Source of the DNA: a virus
Length of the DNA: 64,000 bases
Direction: 5' to 3' (one strand)
IMG/VR virus record: IMGVR_UViG_3300032220_000699
Location: 1 to 64,000 of that record
Made by a program: the position numbers and the translations under genes
Shown: piece by piece, positions 34,293 to 43,800 of the stretch
Numbering within the stretch: the stretch's first letter is position 1
How the letters are laid out: every line of letters starts with the position of its first letter
Notes under the pieces: model-generated
Seen by the model: the letters and a program-made list of their open reading frames with translations, nothing else
Told to the model about the DNA's origin: nothing
Databases searched by the model: none

Positions 34293-36137
34293 TTAGTACT
34301 GACGGTTGTAACCCTGCGGCATACCGAAGAAGCTGCCGTACATGTTGGAAGCACCCAGAACGCGAGCATCCTGGCCAAGCATAGCGCCAGTGAAGTCTGC
34401 AGTCGAACGACGCTGGAACATATCGTTCGTGGCACCCATGTTGCTGAACAGCGGGCTGAAGCCGACATTACGCAGAGCACCCAGCAGTTGCATCAGGAAC
34501 GGCGAGCTGAAGATCAGGCGGTCATAGTACTGCTTGTAGACGGCCGACTTGTTGCTCATTTCGTCCAGATACTTCTTACGCTCGGCGCAACGCAGCTCGT
34601 TCGGAATGCTGGTGTTGTACAGAGTGTTGGTGTACTGAGCGATCAGTGCAGGCGACTGATTGGTATCAGCGATAAAGTTTGCAAAGCCCAGGTAGGAATT
34701 CAGGTGACGAATATCCTTGTAACCACCGTTTGCCGACTTGTAGAAACCACCGTGGATCTTGTTGGTGATGCTGTCGAACATCTGGAAGTTACCGCCCTGG
34801 AAGGAACCATTGGTCATGGTGTTGATGTAATCCATCACACGACCGAAAGCATCCTTGGAGTTGCGGAACTTGATATAGGGCAGAGCGGACATGAACCAGG
34901 TTTCCGGACCAGCCTTGGGGACATCGATCGACACCAGGATGTTCGGACGAACCAAACGCTGGATGTAGTTGTTCAGATCGATCACGGAGAAGGTCTTGTC
35001 CTTCGTGTTGATCTTCTTGCCGAAACCAGTCTGGTTCAGCTCGATGTTGCCTTCGACGTTCAGGCCGCCGATATCGTTGAAGTCGATTTCATTCTTCTTA
35101 CCCGGAGTCGGACGGAAAGCCTGCATCCAGTTCATATCTTCATTCAGCGCGAAGACAGAAGCCACGCCGAGGAACATGATATCCGGAGTCGGAGCAACCT
35201 TGGATTCGATGTGGGTAATAACGAAGTTCGGAACAAACTTCTGGCTACCAACCATGCCGTTGACCATCGTCGGCGACCATTCGAAATCGATGTAACCATA
35301 GGTCTTCACGATGTCGAAAGCGTCATCACCTTGATTGATGGAACGCTGGTTCTGGCTGGTGTTCATCTTGTACGACAGAGCGATACACACGTCTTGACGA
35401 ACCGGCATACCGGTCTGGTCGAAGAACTGAGCATCTTCCTGGTTGAAGTACATGTTGATGAAGAACTTGCCATTGCGATTGTTGTTGATCAGCTCAGCCA
35501 GATTAACACCCTTGTAGTCATTCACACGGATGTTGATTTCCGAGTGCGTGGCGTTGAAGGTATTCTGGATCAGATCGTTCACCATAGCTTCGCTGGTGAC
35601 ATCGAATTCGTTCGGCACCAGGGTACCGTCGGTAACGATGACGGTGGACACATCAACCTTGAGGGCGTCAGCGACCGCAGCAGCAGCTTGAGAAACATAC
35701 TTGTCGTCGAGTGCGTCTGCCGGAGTACGAGTGATTTCGTAACGAGTACCGGCAACGGTTTCGATGAGCTTTTCCGGATAATCACCGGTCTTTTCGACCA
35801 TGAGGATATGTGCAGCAGTAACGCCGTTAAACGTTTCGGCGATAACGATTGCAGAGTAGTTCAGACCAGCATTCTGCTTCAGAAGCTTGACGGCAGCATA
35901 GGTTTCTTCCGTTTTGACTTCTTCATTCAGGAACTTGATCTTCTTGGAGATGTTTTCGTACAGCTTTTCGAACTGCTCACCGCCGGAACCAAATGCCGAC
36001 AGACGAGTTTGAAGACCGAATACCGGCATGAAAGCAGCGCCGGCTTGTTGAGTGGGTTGTGCAGCAGCAGCCGGAGCAGCGGATTGTTGTGCAGCGGCAG
36101 CCTTCTTGGTACCGGTGGAAGTAGCGTTAACGCTCAT
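34293..36137 (-). CDS. Abundant 614-aa protein: nuclear-shell (chimallin) or major structural candidate
   Basis: Strong AAGGAG site and the most C/G-rich codon choice of the window, so it should be one of the most abundant phage proteins. Order: a disordered Ala/Gln-rich N-terminal ~35 residues, an alpha/beta domain to about residue 200 (SAIVIAETFNGVTAAHILMVEKTGDYPEK), then a larger domain (NGKFFINMYFNQEDAQFF, YGYIDFEW, PDIMFLGVASVFALNEDMNWM) and a flexible Gly/Met/Tyr-rich tail. No enzyme motif is seen. Its length is close to that of known chimallins (about 600-630 aa) and its neighbour is the tubulin gene, but a major capsid or sheath protein is equally possible. The family was not recognised from sequence alone. 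Confidence 0.8.
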   Translation of the reverse strand: MSVNATSTGTKKAAAAQQSAAPAAAAQPTQQAGAAFMPVFGLQTRLSAFGSGGEQFEKLYENISKKIKFLNEEVKTEETYAAVKLLKQNAGLNYSAIVIAETFNGVTAAHILMVEKTGDYPEKLIETVAGTRYEITRTPADALDDKYVSQAAAAVADALKVDVSTVIVTDGTLVPNEFDVTSEAMVNDLIQNTFNATHSEINIRVNDYKGVNLAELINNNRNGKFFINMYFNQEDAQFFDQTGMPVRQDVCIALSYKMNTSQNQRSINQGDDAFDIVKTYGYIDFEWSPTMVNGMVGSQKFVPNFVITHIESKVAPTPDIMFLGVASVFALNEDMNWMQAFRPTPGKKNEIDFNDIGGLNVEGNIELNQTGFGKKINTKDKTFSVIDLNNYIQRLVRPNILVSIDVPKAGPETWFMSALPYIKFRNSKDAFGRVMDYINTMTNGSFQGGNFQMFDSITNKIHGGFYKSANGGYKDIRHLNSYLGFANFIADTNQSPALIAQYTNTLYNTSIPNELRCAERKKYLDEMSNKSAVYKQYYDRLIFSSPFLMQLLGALRNVGFSPLFSNMGATNDMFQRRSTADFTGAMLGQDARVLGASNMYGSFFGMPQGYNRQY

Positions 36138-36193
36138 GTGAAACTCCTTCTTCTGTTTGATGGATGTGAAAAATTCGATGTCTCTAAGTCAGC

Positions 36194-36240
36194 TACAGGC
36201 GATCACCTGTAACTTTCTCACTCTATATGAATAATAGTAA
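36194..36240 (-). promoter_or_regulatory. Weak early-type promoter and leader hairpin
   Basis: Minus strand: TTACTATTATTCATATAGAG at 36221-36240, a poor match to the early motif, followed by a 6-bp leader hairpin TACAGG / CCTGTA (36194-36211) with loop TGATCG. It lies upstream of the abundant 614-aa gene. Confidence 0.35.
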
Positions 36241-36261
36241 TTTTTTAATATTTGAAATTGA

Positions 36262-36744
36262 TTAATGCAGAAAAGGAATCAATCGTTTCAAACTGAATTT
36301 ACGAGCAATAAACTTGGTCTTTCTTTTATTGATGTAATCACGATAAGCTGAATTCACATGGATATGAACCGCCTCCAACCCAAATTTCTTCTTGAGATCC
36401 TCCGGGATATAAATGATACTACCGTTGAAGATAATGATTTTCCCCCGATGCGCTGCTGTGAGATTCACATAACGAATCAGAATGGACTTTTGTTCCTCGG
36501 CTAATTCAGCCGAAGACTTAATGATCACAAGATCATAATAATAATCAATCTTGCTATAACTCAGAATCTGTTTGATTTGAGTAATATAATCGATGTAAGT
36601 ACCGTTTTTAGTTCGAGCGATATTGCCGAACACAAATTCAGACAGCTGAGTAGACAACGTGTCTCCACGCATAAACTGCTCAGTTAAATTTTCTATATCC
36701 GAAACAACGGTATTGTTGGTTACTAATGCCTCCGGATAAAACAT
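36262..36744 (-). CDS. Hypothetical protein, 160 aa, probably early
   Basis: Not recognised. AAAGGAG precedes the ATG, and a good early-type promoter lies 26-47 bases upstream. The protein looks globular, alpha/beta, with a strongly basic C-terminus (KRKTKFIARKFSLKRLIPFLH) that suggests nucleic-acid or membrane contact. No downstream hairpin is seen before the leader of the 614-aa gene, so its transcript may read into that gene. Confidence 0.78.
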   Translation of the reverse strand: MFYPEALVTNNTVVSDIENLTEQFMRGDTLSTQLSEFVFGNIARTKNGTYIDYITQIKQILSYSKIDYYYDLVIIKSSAELAEEQKSILIRYVNLTAAHRGKIIIFNGSIIYIPEDLKKKFGLEAVHIHVNSAYRDYINKRKTKFIARKFSLKRLIPFLH

Positions 36745-36769
36745 GTTTAAAAGCTCCTTTGTAGTTTAA

Positions 36770-36791
36770 CTACAGATACTATATATGCGGT
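36770..36791 (-). promoter_or_regulatory. Early-type promoter
   Basis: Minus strand: ACCGCATATATAGTATCTGT followed by AG, almost the same as the element before 32923. Confidence 0.6.
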
Positions 36792-36847
36792 TATTTCTCT
36801 TTCCAATGCAGATTTTATAAATAGTGTATTAAAATAAATATCTTCTA

Positions 36848-36866
36848 TTTTTTGACTATGAATTAA
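36848..36866 (+). promoter_or_regulatory. TTTGACT late-type promoter motif
   Basis: TTTTTTGACTATGAATTAA lies directly before AAGGAAAG and 15-30 bases before the ATG at 36878. It contains TTTGACT, shared with the regions before 39150, 48258, 50682 and (minus) 61332, and also TATG. Confidence 0.5.
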
Positions 36867-36877
36867 GGAAAGATATA

Positions 36878-37984
36878 ATGCTATATCTGGATATCTTCAA
36901 CCGGGATTATATTAATCGAACTCCGATAACCGGTATCGTACATCCAACTGACCTAAGTTATTTACGTCGTTTGTACATTTTTAATAAAGATGCAATCGAG
37001 CGTTATTACCAAGAAAGGAATTTTGCTGTTAAGAACACCCATATTCTTAGCAGAATCCTAGAACACTTCCCTACCTATATTCAATACGATACATTCCGTT
37101 ATATTGACTACGCTTTAGATAAACTAAAGTACCTAGCCAAGCATTTTCAATTTACAAGCGATATTGAAAAAGGTACTGTACATCCTGGTAATTTCTTCGG
37201 GAATGAAAACGAAGAGATTATTATAGCAAGTTATGAACTATTTGATGTCAGTGAACTAACACGTAATTGGCAACAAGCTAAAACAGTTTATACGTTAACA
37301 CATAATCGGAACGACCATAAGTTACTACTTCCGTTAGGAACAGACGACGAAAGTAAATCAGGACTTTGCAGTCTAATGATTAATATACCTAAACTTGCAG
37401 TTCAGTATCGTGAGTTTAATAAGCAACAAGCCCGTCATGAAGCCGGACAAGTTGAAGATGGAAGTTTAGTTTTAAATAAGAATCACTTTGTTATTAAATA
37501 TGTGATTAGTAACATGATGGACGATGTTATTGATCATATGTTTCTGAATAAGATCATTGACAAGTTTTATGGTATTGAAACACAGCAGCCTAAGTTTAAG
37601 CATCGTTTCAAGATCTTTGAACCCAATCTTCAGATAGAACGTTATGTCGAACAAACACTTGATGTTATCACAAGTAAGAGTTTAGACTTTATAAATATCT
37701 TACATAATATCCATTTAATGTTTAAGATTGATGCAAGTGAATTACTTGCTCTTCCTAACATTGGTTATACAAATCAGATCAAGTGGGCACTTTTTATTAG
37801 TCGTCTTGATTACATGATATTCTTGTACGATGTAGCAAAGAATAAATCTGGCAATAAACATTATATTAATGACTGGAAACGTTTAGCTAAACGAATCGAA
37901 AGAGACGGTCGATTAAACGATATGTTCAGTTATGAAACTGAAAAAGATATTAAAGAGAAGTTGTATAGAATTTCACAAATGTAA
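36878..37984 (+). CDS. Hypothetical protein, 368 aa
   Basis: Not recognised. Mostly helical, basic and aromatic-rich (RRLYIFNKDAIERYYQERNF), with no signal peptide or membrane segment. It forms a single-gene unit with a late-type motif and a strong terminator. Similar large helical proteins without enzymatic motifs occur among giant-phage virion proteins, but no relation can be shown here. Confidence 0.8.
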   Translation: MLYLDIFNRDYINRTPITGIVHPTDLSYLRRLYIFNKDAIERYYQERNFAVKNTHILSRILEHFPTYIQYDTFRYIDYALDKLKYLAKHFQFTSDIEKGTVHPGNFFGNENEEIIIASYELFDVSELTRNWQQAKTVYTLTHNRNDHKLLLPLGTDDESKSGLCSLMINIPKLAVQYREFNKQQARHEAGQVEDGSLVLNKNHFVIKYVISNMMDDVIDHMFLNKIIDKFYGIETQQPKFKHRFKIFEPNLQIERYVEQTLDVITSKSLDFINILHNIHLMFKIDASELLALPNIGYTNQIKWALFISRLDYMIFLYDVAKNKSGNKHYINDWKRLAKRIERDGRLNDMFSYETEKDIKEKLYRISQM

Positions 37985-38017
37985 CTATCTGGCTACCTGT
38001 TTGGTAGCCAGATAGTT
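37983..38017. terminator. Hairpin terminator, 15-bp stem
   Basis: AACTATCTGGCTACC / GGTAGCCAGATAGTT with loop TGTTT overlaps the stop of the 368-aa gene and abuts the end of the minus-strand small gene, serving both. Confidence 0.85.
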
Positions 38018-38199
38018 TATCTTACAACAATCGGATCTTTTCTTTGAAGAGTAGTCGTCATCTTTTTACGATGGGTCTCTTCTTTATAATCTTTACTTTC
38101 CTGGATGAATTTCTTTCTAGGACAATCTTTACAGTTTTCTTTGCAATCTTCTAAAGAACAATTAAAACATACTCTATCTGCGGCTGGTAAGTTACACAT
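38017..38199 (-). CDS. Cysteine-rich small protein, 60 aa
   Basis: Seven cysteines in the first 30 residues (MCNLPAADRVCFNCSLEDC, then KENCKDCP) look like a small zinc-binding fold. The remainder is a basic, charged tail (HRKKMTTTLQRKDPIVVR). Size and basic tail suit a nucleic-acid- or host-protein-binding regulator. A GGGGAC site precedes the ATG. Family not recognised. Confidence 0.65.
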   Translation of the reverse strand: MCNLPAADRVCFNCSLEDCKENCKDCPRKKFIQESKDYKEETHRKKMTTTLQRKDPIVVR

Positions 38200-38239
38200 T
38201 GCGAAAAGTCCCCTATTGGAAAATTGGATCTATGTCCAA

Positions 38240-38608
38240 TTAATTTCCATTTAAAATAGTCGCTAGTGCTCTTGCTTGATTAACTTTAGAGGTCGCAAAC
38301 ATATCTGTTAAAGTAAAATCGTACTTTGGTAGCAGACTTCTTAATTCCTCAATAAGCTCTGGATTATGAATAGCCCATTCTTTCCAAAGCTTTAGATACT
38401 CTTCCCAAAGATCCACAGATTCATTAAGAGGTGGTTTACCTTTACCTTCACTAATAGAAGGATAGCCCTTCACACCAACTTGATAATGATATTCTATTGA
38501 TTTACCATCGGGCAGTCTTGCAAAGAATGCAGAAAACCTTTTGTCACCTTTGGATGATACTTCATATCCAGGACGATGGAATCTACCCCAGTTAACAATT
38601 ACGCTCAT
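38240..38608 (-). CDS. Hypothetical protein, 122 aa
   Basis: Not recognised. Starts within the last codons of the gene upstream (17-base overlap) with only a weak site, so it is probably coupled. It has a compact N-terminal half rich in Gly/aromatics (SVIVNWGRFHRPGYEVSSKGDKRFSAFFARL) and a helical C-terminus. Confidence 0.72.
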   Translation of the reverse strand: MSVIVNWGRFHRPGYEVSSKGDKRFSAFFARLPDGKSIEYHYQVGVKGYPSISEGKGKPPLNESVDLWEEYLKLWKEWAIHNPELIEELRSLLPKYDFTLTDMFATSKVNQARALATILNGN

Positions 38609-38879
38609 GTTTGCCAGTCACCGTGATAATCTCTGAGATATAAGAATTGAACTTGTACTGAAAATCTTCAACCCAGCACTTAGGTTTAGTTTCATCAAAG
38701 ACCTTCAGGATGACTTTGATATCTTTACCATTTTGTTCAACACCGATTGCTAAAAATTGTTCTTCTGACAATGAATGTGAAAGTTTATCTACTTTCTTAA
38801 TAATATCATTAACAATATTTTTAGTTATAAACAAATTAATAAGATATTCTGTAAGGCTGGTAATAGTCCATTCACCCAT
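38592..38879 (-). CDS. Hypothetical protein, 95 aa
   Basis: Not recognised. Middle member of a tight three-gene minus-strand unit (38240-39069), with one base between it and the gene upstream. Helix then strands; contains KVFDETKPKCWVEDFQYKF. Weak ribosome site AAAGAAAG. Confidence 0.7.
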   Translation of the reverse strand: MGEWTITSLTEYLINLFITKNIVNDIIKKVDKLSHSLSEEQFLAIGVEQNGKDIKVILKVFDETKPKCWVEDFQYKFNSYISEIITVTGKHERNC

Positions 38880-38880
38880 T

Positions 38881-39069
38881 TTATTCTTTCTTTATATCGC
38901 CTGTCTTCACATCGACACGGTGCCAGTTATCAGTGCCGACTAGTTTCATTTCGAAAGTATCGTCTCTCATACAAACGGCTAACTGATTACCTTCTGCTGT
39001 TTCAAGTATAACACTGTTGAAAATTTCCTTCAATACTATATTTCGGTCTTGATCAACTGATACTTTCAT
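38881..39069 (-). CDS. Hypothetical protein, 62 aa
   Basis: The start is placed at MKVSVDQDRN because TTGGAG lies six bases before it; an in-frame ATG at 39096 lacks a site. Small, beta-rich (FEMKLVGTDNWHRVDVKTG). First gene of the three-gene unit; a GTTTGATAACG element lies upstream. Not recognised. Confidence 0.68.
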   Translation of the reverse strand: MKVSVDQDRNIVLKEIFNSVILETAEGNQLAVCMRDDTFEMKLVGTDNWHRVDVKTGDIKKE

Positions 39070-39124
39070 TTTGTGCTCCAATGTAAACGTTATCAAACTA
39101 ATTAAAGACAGAATTAAAAAATTG

Positions 39125-39141
39125 TTTGACTTTATCGAAAG
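39125..39141 (+). promoter_or_regulatory. TTTGACT late-type promoter motif
   Basis: TTTGACTTTATCGAAAGG directly joins the ribosome site of the gene at 39150. Confidence 0.5.
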
Positions 39142-39149
39142 GATTTGAA

Positions 39150-39587
39150 ATGCCTACCTTCTTATTGAAAAAATACGACTCTGCTCCCACGGAAAACGTT
39201 AATCAAGAAAATCCGGAACAACCTTCTGAAAAGAAAGAAGAACAAGTTCCTGAGACAATGACTATCACTGTGTCTGGTTCTATCTCTCAGATTGTCGCTA
39301 CTGCTCTAAATAAAGTTCTTGAGAATACAGATGTTCAAGTAGAACAAACTGATTCTGAAGATCAGAACGCTGACGTGAAAGCTATTTCCACTGAAAATAT
39401 CAATGAAGAACCAGTTGATACACTCAGAAATATTCACGATAATGACTTTGTGTTTATTCACACACAAGGGTTTACAACTGCACAGGAAGAATGGTTCTTG
39501 ACAAATATGGCTAATAAAACCAACAAGGTTGTTTATACGTTGGAAAGCTTTATTAACCATGTTAAAGCACACTTTAAGCTGGGTTAA
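39150..39587 (+). CDS. Hypothetical acidic protein, 145 aa
   Basis: The start is ATG 39150 (MPTFLLKKYDSAPTENV) after AAAGGA; the longer frame would need a TTG. The first ~90 residues are Glu/Gln/Asn-rich and look disordered apart from TMTITVSGSISQIVATALNK; the C-terminus (DNDFVFIHTQGFTTAQEEWF) is compact. Three bases separate it from the 406-aa gene. Not recognised. Confidence 0.75.
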   Translation: MPTFLLKKYDSAPTENVNQENPEQPSEKKEEQVPETMTITVSGSISQIVATALNKVLENTDVQVEQTDSEDQNADVKAISTENINEEPVDTLRNIHDNDFVFIHTQGFTTAQEEWFLTNMANKTNKVVYTLESFINHVKAHFKLG

Positions 39588-39590
39588 ACC

Positions 39591-40811
39591 ATGCACGTCA
39601 AAGAGGCTTTTGATAAGCTATTCGAAGGAGTTCGCTTCGACACTAGCTTTTACAAAAAGATCGTAGTTAACAATATTCAGTTTATTACTAGAAACACAGA
39701 GTTTAAGAATCTGTTTGGTTCTAAACTTATTGGAAATCATCTTGTTAAATACACTATGTATGACAAGGATATTTTCTATGATAATCTGTTCGGCATAACT
39801 GCTTCGGATGTTATTGAAACAATTGATAAGATTACTACTATTAACAAGAACTTCAAGATTGCTCGTGATGACGTCAACCTTGTTTGTTTTTATATAGCGC
39901 ATCGTTTCCTTTCGAATAAAGATCTTCCTAAAGAAAAAGCTGAAGAGTATGCTAGAGAGATTCTAGATTACTTTAATTATAGAACATTGGTTCTTATTTC
40001 AAGCAACTACTTTGTTTATCCTATTTCTGAAGAAAAAGCATTAACACTGATTGAACGCTTGAATAACAAATACATTATTAAGAAACTTAAGAACTGGAAT
40101 GAATATTGTCAGTATCGTAGTCAAGAGTATATCGATAGTAAGTTTCGTGATCTGTTAGTTAAGTTTAATCGTGATCCTGAACTTCCTAACGCTATTACTG
40201 ACTTATTTAATAGAACAAAAGACACAATCAAAAATATCTATAGTGAATTTATGGATATGGTTGAAAATGATGACATTATTAAGAGTCGAAAGAATATTAT
40301 CAATGACGTAGAAGGTGCTGAAGTTATTGTTGATAAACTAGATACTCCGGAAAAATACTTTATTAAGATTGAAAATATCTTAGTTGAGAAAAATACTTTT
40401 GTTAAAAAAGACTATATTAATGTTGTAACAGACATTATCAATAGTGTTTCTTATAAACAAGTGGAAGAAACACTAAGTTTAATTTGTGATTATAACTTCT
40501 CTACTCGTGAAAATAATCAAAAGGTTCTTGCTTTTGTTAACAGTGTTCTTGTTAATACAATTGATTACCTGAATAAGAATAATCTTTTCTTACATAATAA
40601 ATCTGACATTATTGATGTCATGAATACTATTGTCGGTAATGTTTTATATGCCCGTGGTACAGATATTGAAATCAATAAGGTAAAAGATCAAGGTGATAAG
40701 TTAATTAAAGAAATTTACAAATCACATAAAAAATACATTACGGATCGCAACATCAAGAATATTCGTAATGCTGTTTATATTTATATTGTATTACGAGCTG
40801 TAATCGATTAA
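39591..40811 (+). CDS. Hypothetical helical protein, 406 aa
   Basis: Not recognised. Long, mostly helical, Lys/Asn/Ile-rich, no membrane segment. Starts four bases after the stop of the 145-aa gene, with only weak site sequences, so probably translated by coupling. A shared hairpin separates it from the convergent tail gene. Virion or replication roles are both possible. Confidence 0.78.
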   Translation: MHVKEAFDKLFEGVRFDTSFYKKIVVNNIQFITRNTEFKNLFGSKLIGNHLVKYTMYDKDIFYDNLFGITASDVIETIDKITTINKNFKIARDDVNLVCFYIAHRFLSNKDLPKEKAEEYAREILDYFNYRTLVLISSNYFVYPISEEKALTLIERLNNKYIIKKLKNWNEYCQYRSQEYIDSKFRDLLVKFNRDPELPNAITDLFNRTKDTIKNIYSEFMDMVENDDIIKSRKNIINDVEGAEVIVDKLDTPEKYFIKIENILVEKNTFVKKDYINVVTDIINSVSYKQVEETLSLICDYNFSTRENNQKVLAFVNSVLVNTIDYLNKNNLFLHNKSDIIDVMNTIVGNVLYARGTDIEINKVKDQGDKLIKEIYKSHKKYITDRNIKNIRNAVYIYIVLRAVID

Positions 40812-40815
40812 AAGA

Positions 40816-40844
40816 ACACCAGAGGGGAGTTACCCCTCTGGTGT
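40816..40844. terminator. Bidirectional hairpin terminator
   Basis: A 12-bp stem ACACCAGAGGGG / CCCCTCTGGTGT with loop AGTTA between convergent genes. Confidence 0.85.
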
Positions 40845-40849
40845 CTTAT

Positions 40850-43800
40850 TTATGCTTCTACGCTCTTTCTGGATAGGTTTACACCACCCTTAGGAATAGA
40901 TTTATCAGGCGCTGGCGGAGGAGTCTGTTGAGACTTTCCGGCGGCTAACTGTTTAAATGTATCAGCGTCAAATTTACCATCGATAGATGTAAGAATCTTA
41001 GCGATGAGATTTAACGCATCTAATTGATCTGTCATTAGTTTTTCTGAGTTCTTCGGATTCATAACTGAACTTTGTTGAGGCGCTGGTGCTTGTGCTGGTG
41101 CACTTGCTGGTGACGCTGTATCAACTGTTTTATACAAAGAACCTGATGATGTTTCAGGTTTATAAACGGCTTTATTAAGTTGTGCAACTTGAGATGAGTT
41201 AGAATTATTTTGTTGTTTAGGTGCATCGTTAGACGCAACTGTAATAGAAGGTTGTTTAGAAGTATCAGTAGAAGCAACTGTTGGTTTTGTTTCTGTAGCA
41301 GTAGTGTTACCTGCTGCATTTCCACCTCCACCTGCGGCTGCAATTTTCCCACTAACTTTCTGGACATATCCTTGAACACTAGCATCACCGATACCAGCTT
41401 TATTAGCAGCATAAGCATCACCACTAACAGCATTCTTCATCGGAGTATTTGGATCTTTCTTCAAGAAGTCGATAATCTTTCTTGCACCCGATGCACCGTA
41501 ATGATGTGCTAAGTAAATAGCTGTTGCTTCATCAATACCAGCAGACTGGTAATCTTTAAGACCTGCTAAGTTTTCCTTAGCGTATTCCATCGCCATTAAA
41601 GCATTGTAGTAATTATTATCCGGCTTAGCATCCGGAGGTAGACCATATTTAGGTCCATATTTTTTAACAAGTGCTTTCCATGTACCACCAACAATCTGGA
41701 AAAGACCTGTCGCAGAACTATTCTTGTTCTTAATGCTACCACCTTTACCGCTCGATTCCATTTGAGCGTAAGCTTTCATTGTTGCTTCATTCATTCCGGT
41801 CATCTTAGCTGCTTGTGTTATAGCGGCATCAGGACCAAGTTCAGCATACTTACCAACATCAGTAGCTGGGTTAGCCGGAGCAACATTTTCAGATTTCTCT
41901 AAAGGTTTATTAGAAGAATTAATTGTAGGTTTAGCTTCTGCGTCAGGATTACCACTACCTGTTGCTATGCTTCCAGCACTTCCGCCAGTTGTTGCAGCTT
42001 TAGCGTCAGTATTTGATTGTGTAGCTGTAGGAGAAGCAGCTCCGGTTATCTTTGGCTTATCACCGGGTGTTTCGCCAGGTTTACCACCCATACCAGGTTT
42101 AGGTTCTAAGTTAGGAGCTGGGCTATTCTTAATTGCCTTAGCAGGATCAATAGTTTCTCCACCAGCTTTGTTGTAAACAGAAAGTTGATATTGTACATCA
42201 CGTTTTTTAAGCGTAGAGTTATCTAAAGCACCATAACCGTCACCACCTTTACCAGGAGAAGACTGAATAGCACTAAATCTATAGTTTTGATCTTTCTTAG
42301 CTCTATTTGGGTCAAGAGAAACACCGATAGGTTCGATGTGCCACTTTTCACCACCGATAGGTCTAGTGAAACCATACTTACGCATTAAACCAAGTTTGTC
42401 AAGTTCATCAGCTTCTTTCGAGTTAATGTCAAGAGCCAAACCAAATTCATGTGTAGAATTACCAGGCTTAGCAGCTTTGCCAGGCATCTTAGCATAAAGT
42501 GCTGCTTGATCTTCGTATGATCTAAATGCTTCATTAACAGGAATTGTTTTACCAGTTAATGCGTTATATTCCTTAGCCATACCGGTAAAGAGTTCACGAA
42601 CATTAGGATCAAGATTATATATCTTTTCTTTTGCGAGCTTTGTACTAATACCTTCAAGAGAAGTAGTACCTGGATAAATTTCACCAGAAGCTTTAGTTAA
42701 CTTAGCAGCAGCCTTTGTTTCTGTCTTTTCACCAACACCAGTTTCAGTTTTTCCAGGAGGACTATCAGCTTCACCAGGAGACTGTTCTAAAGGTGGTTGT
42801 TTTGCAGGAGGAGGCGCTGGTTTAGTTTCTTCAGCTTTCTTCTGTTCTGGCTGTTGCTTTTGCGCAACTGCGGATTGCTTTGCTTTATTTTCAGCTTCGA
42901 TCTTCTTAGCCGTGTTAGGATCTTTTTGATTAGCTTGATCTTTACATTGATTAGTGATGTTTGTTAACATAGAGTCAACTTCATCTTTAGTTGAATAAAC
43001 CTTAGGATCATCAAAAGTCGGAACTTCTTGAATATCGTAAATAACCGTAGGAACACTGATACGTGTTACAAAGTTATAAACATCCAGAGGTTTCATCTTG
43101 TCAATTTCGTCAAGATAAATACTGTTATTAACACTATACAATGCTTGCATGAAAGCCTTATAAGCAGGCATAAATCTCTTAACAAACCATGTGTTAAGAA
43201 TCTTATATTTATCCTTTTCTTCGCGTTTTACCTTGAAGATATCTAGGATCTTATCAATATCATCGTTGTTAAGTTTATCTACTGTGACCTTATAGTCTTT
43301 AAACTTAACATAATCTTTCATCATCATTTCAAGATCGAAGACCTTGGAATAATGTTCTTTCTTCACATCGTTGAAACCATACATCAATAATCTTAAACGT
43401 GTTAACTTACCGCCAAGATCATCAGCCACATTGTTTCTTGTGAGATATTTATAAAGTTTATAACCGGCGTAAGCTGCTGTTGCGGCAGCTGCAATCCAGC
43501 CAACAGGACCTGTTGCTAGTGTTAAAGCGGCACGGCCTGCTAATTTTAAAGCTCCGCCAGCCATAGGTAACATAGCTCGGCCAGCGGTCTTAGCACCCTC
43601 CATAGCTACAGTTCCTATGGCTTTTAATCCACCACCAACTAACTTAGATGTTAATTTGGCTATAGTTGAACCAAGGGCTGGAACAAGACTCATCATGGTT
43701 TTGCCTAGGCCTTTAACAACAAAACCACCTAAATAACCAATTGACTTACCAAAGCCCTTTAAAAGAAAACCGCCGAGACCGCCTAGTGCTTTACCAATCA

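Noticed and set aside
34488-36212. Long plus-strand open frame (574 codons) opposite the 614-aa gene
   Set aside because: It is antisense to a strongly codon-biased gene, whose third-position C/G leaves the opposite frame open. It has no ribosome site, and the composition (many His, Arg, Val) is not protein-like.
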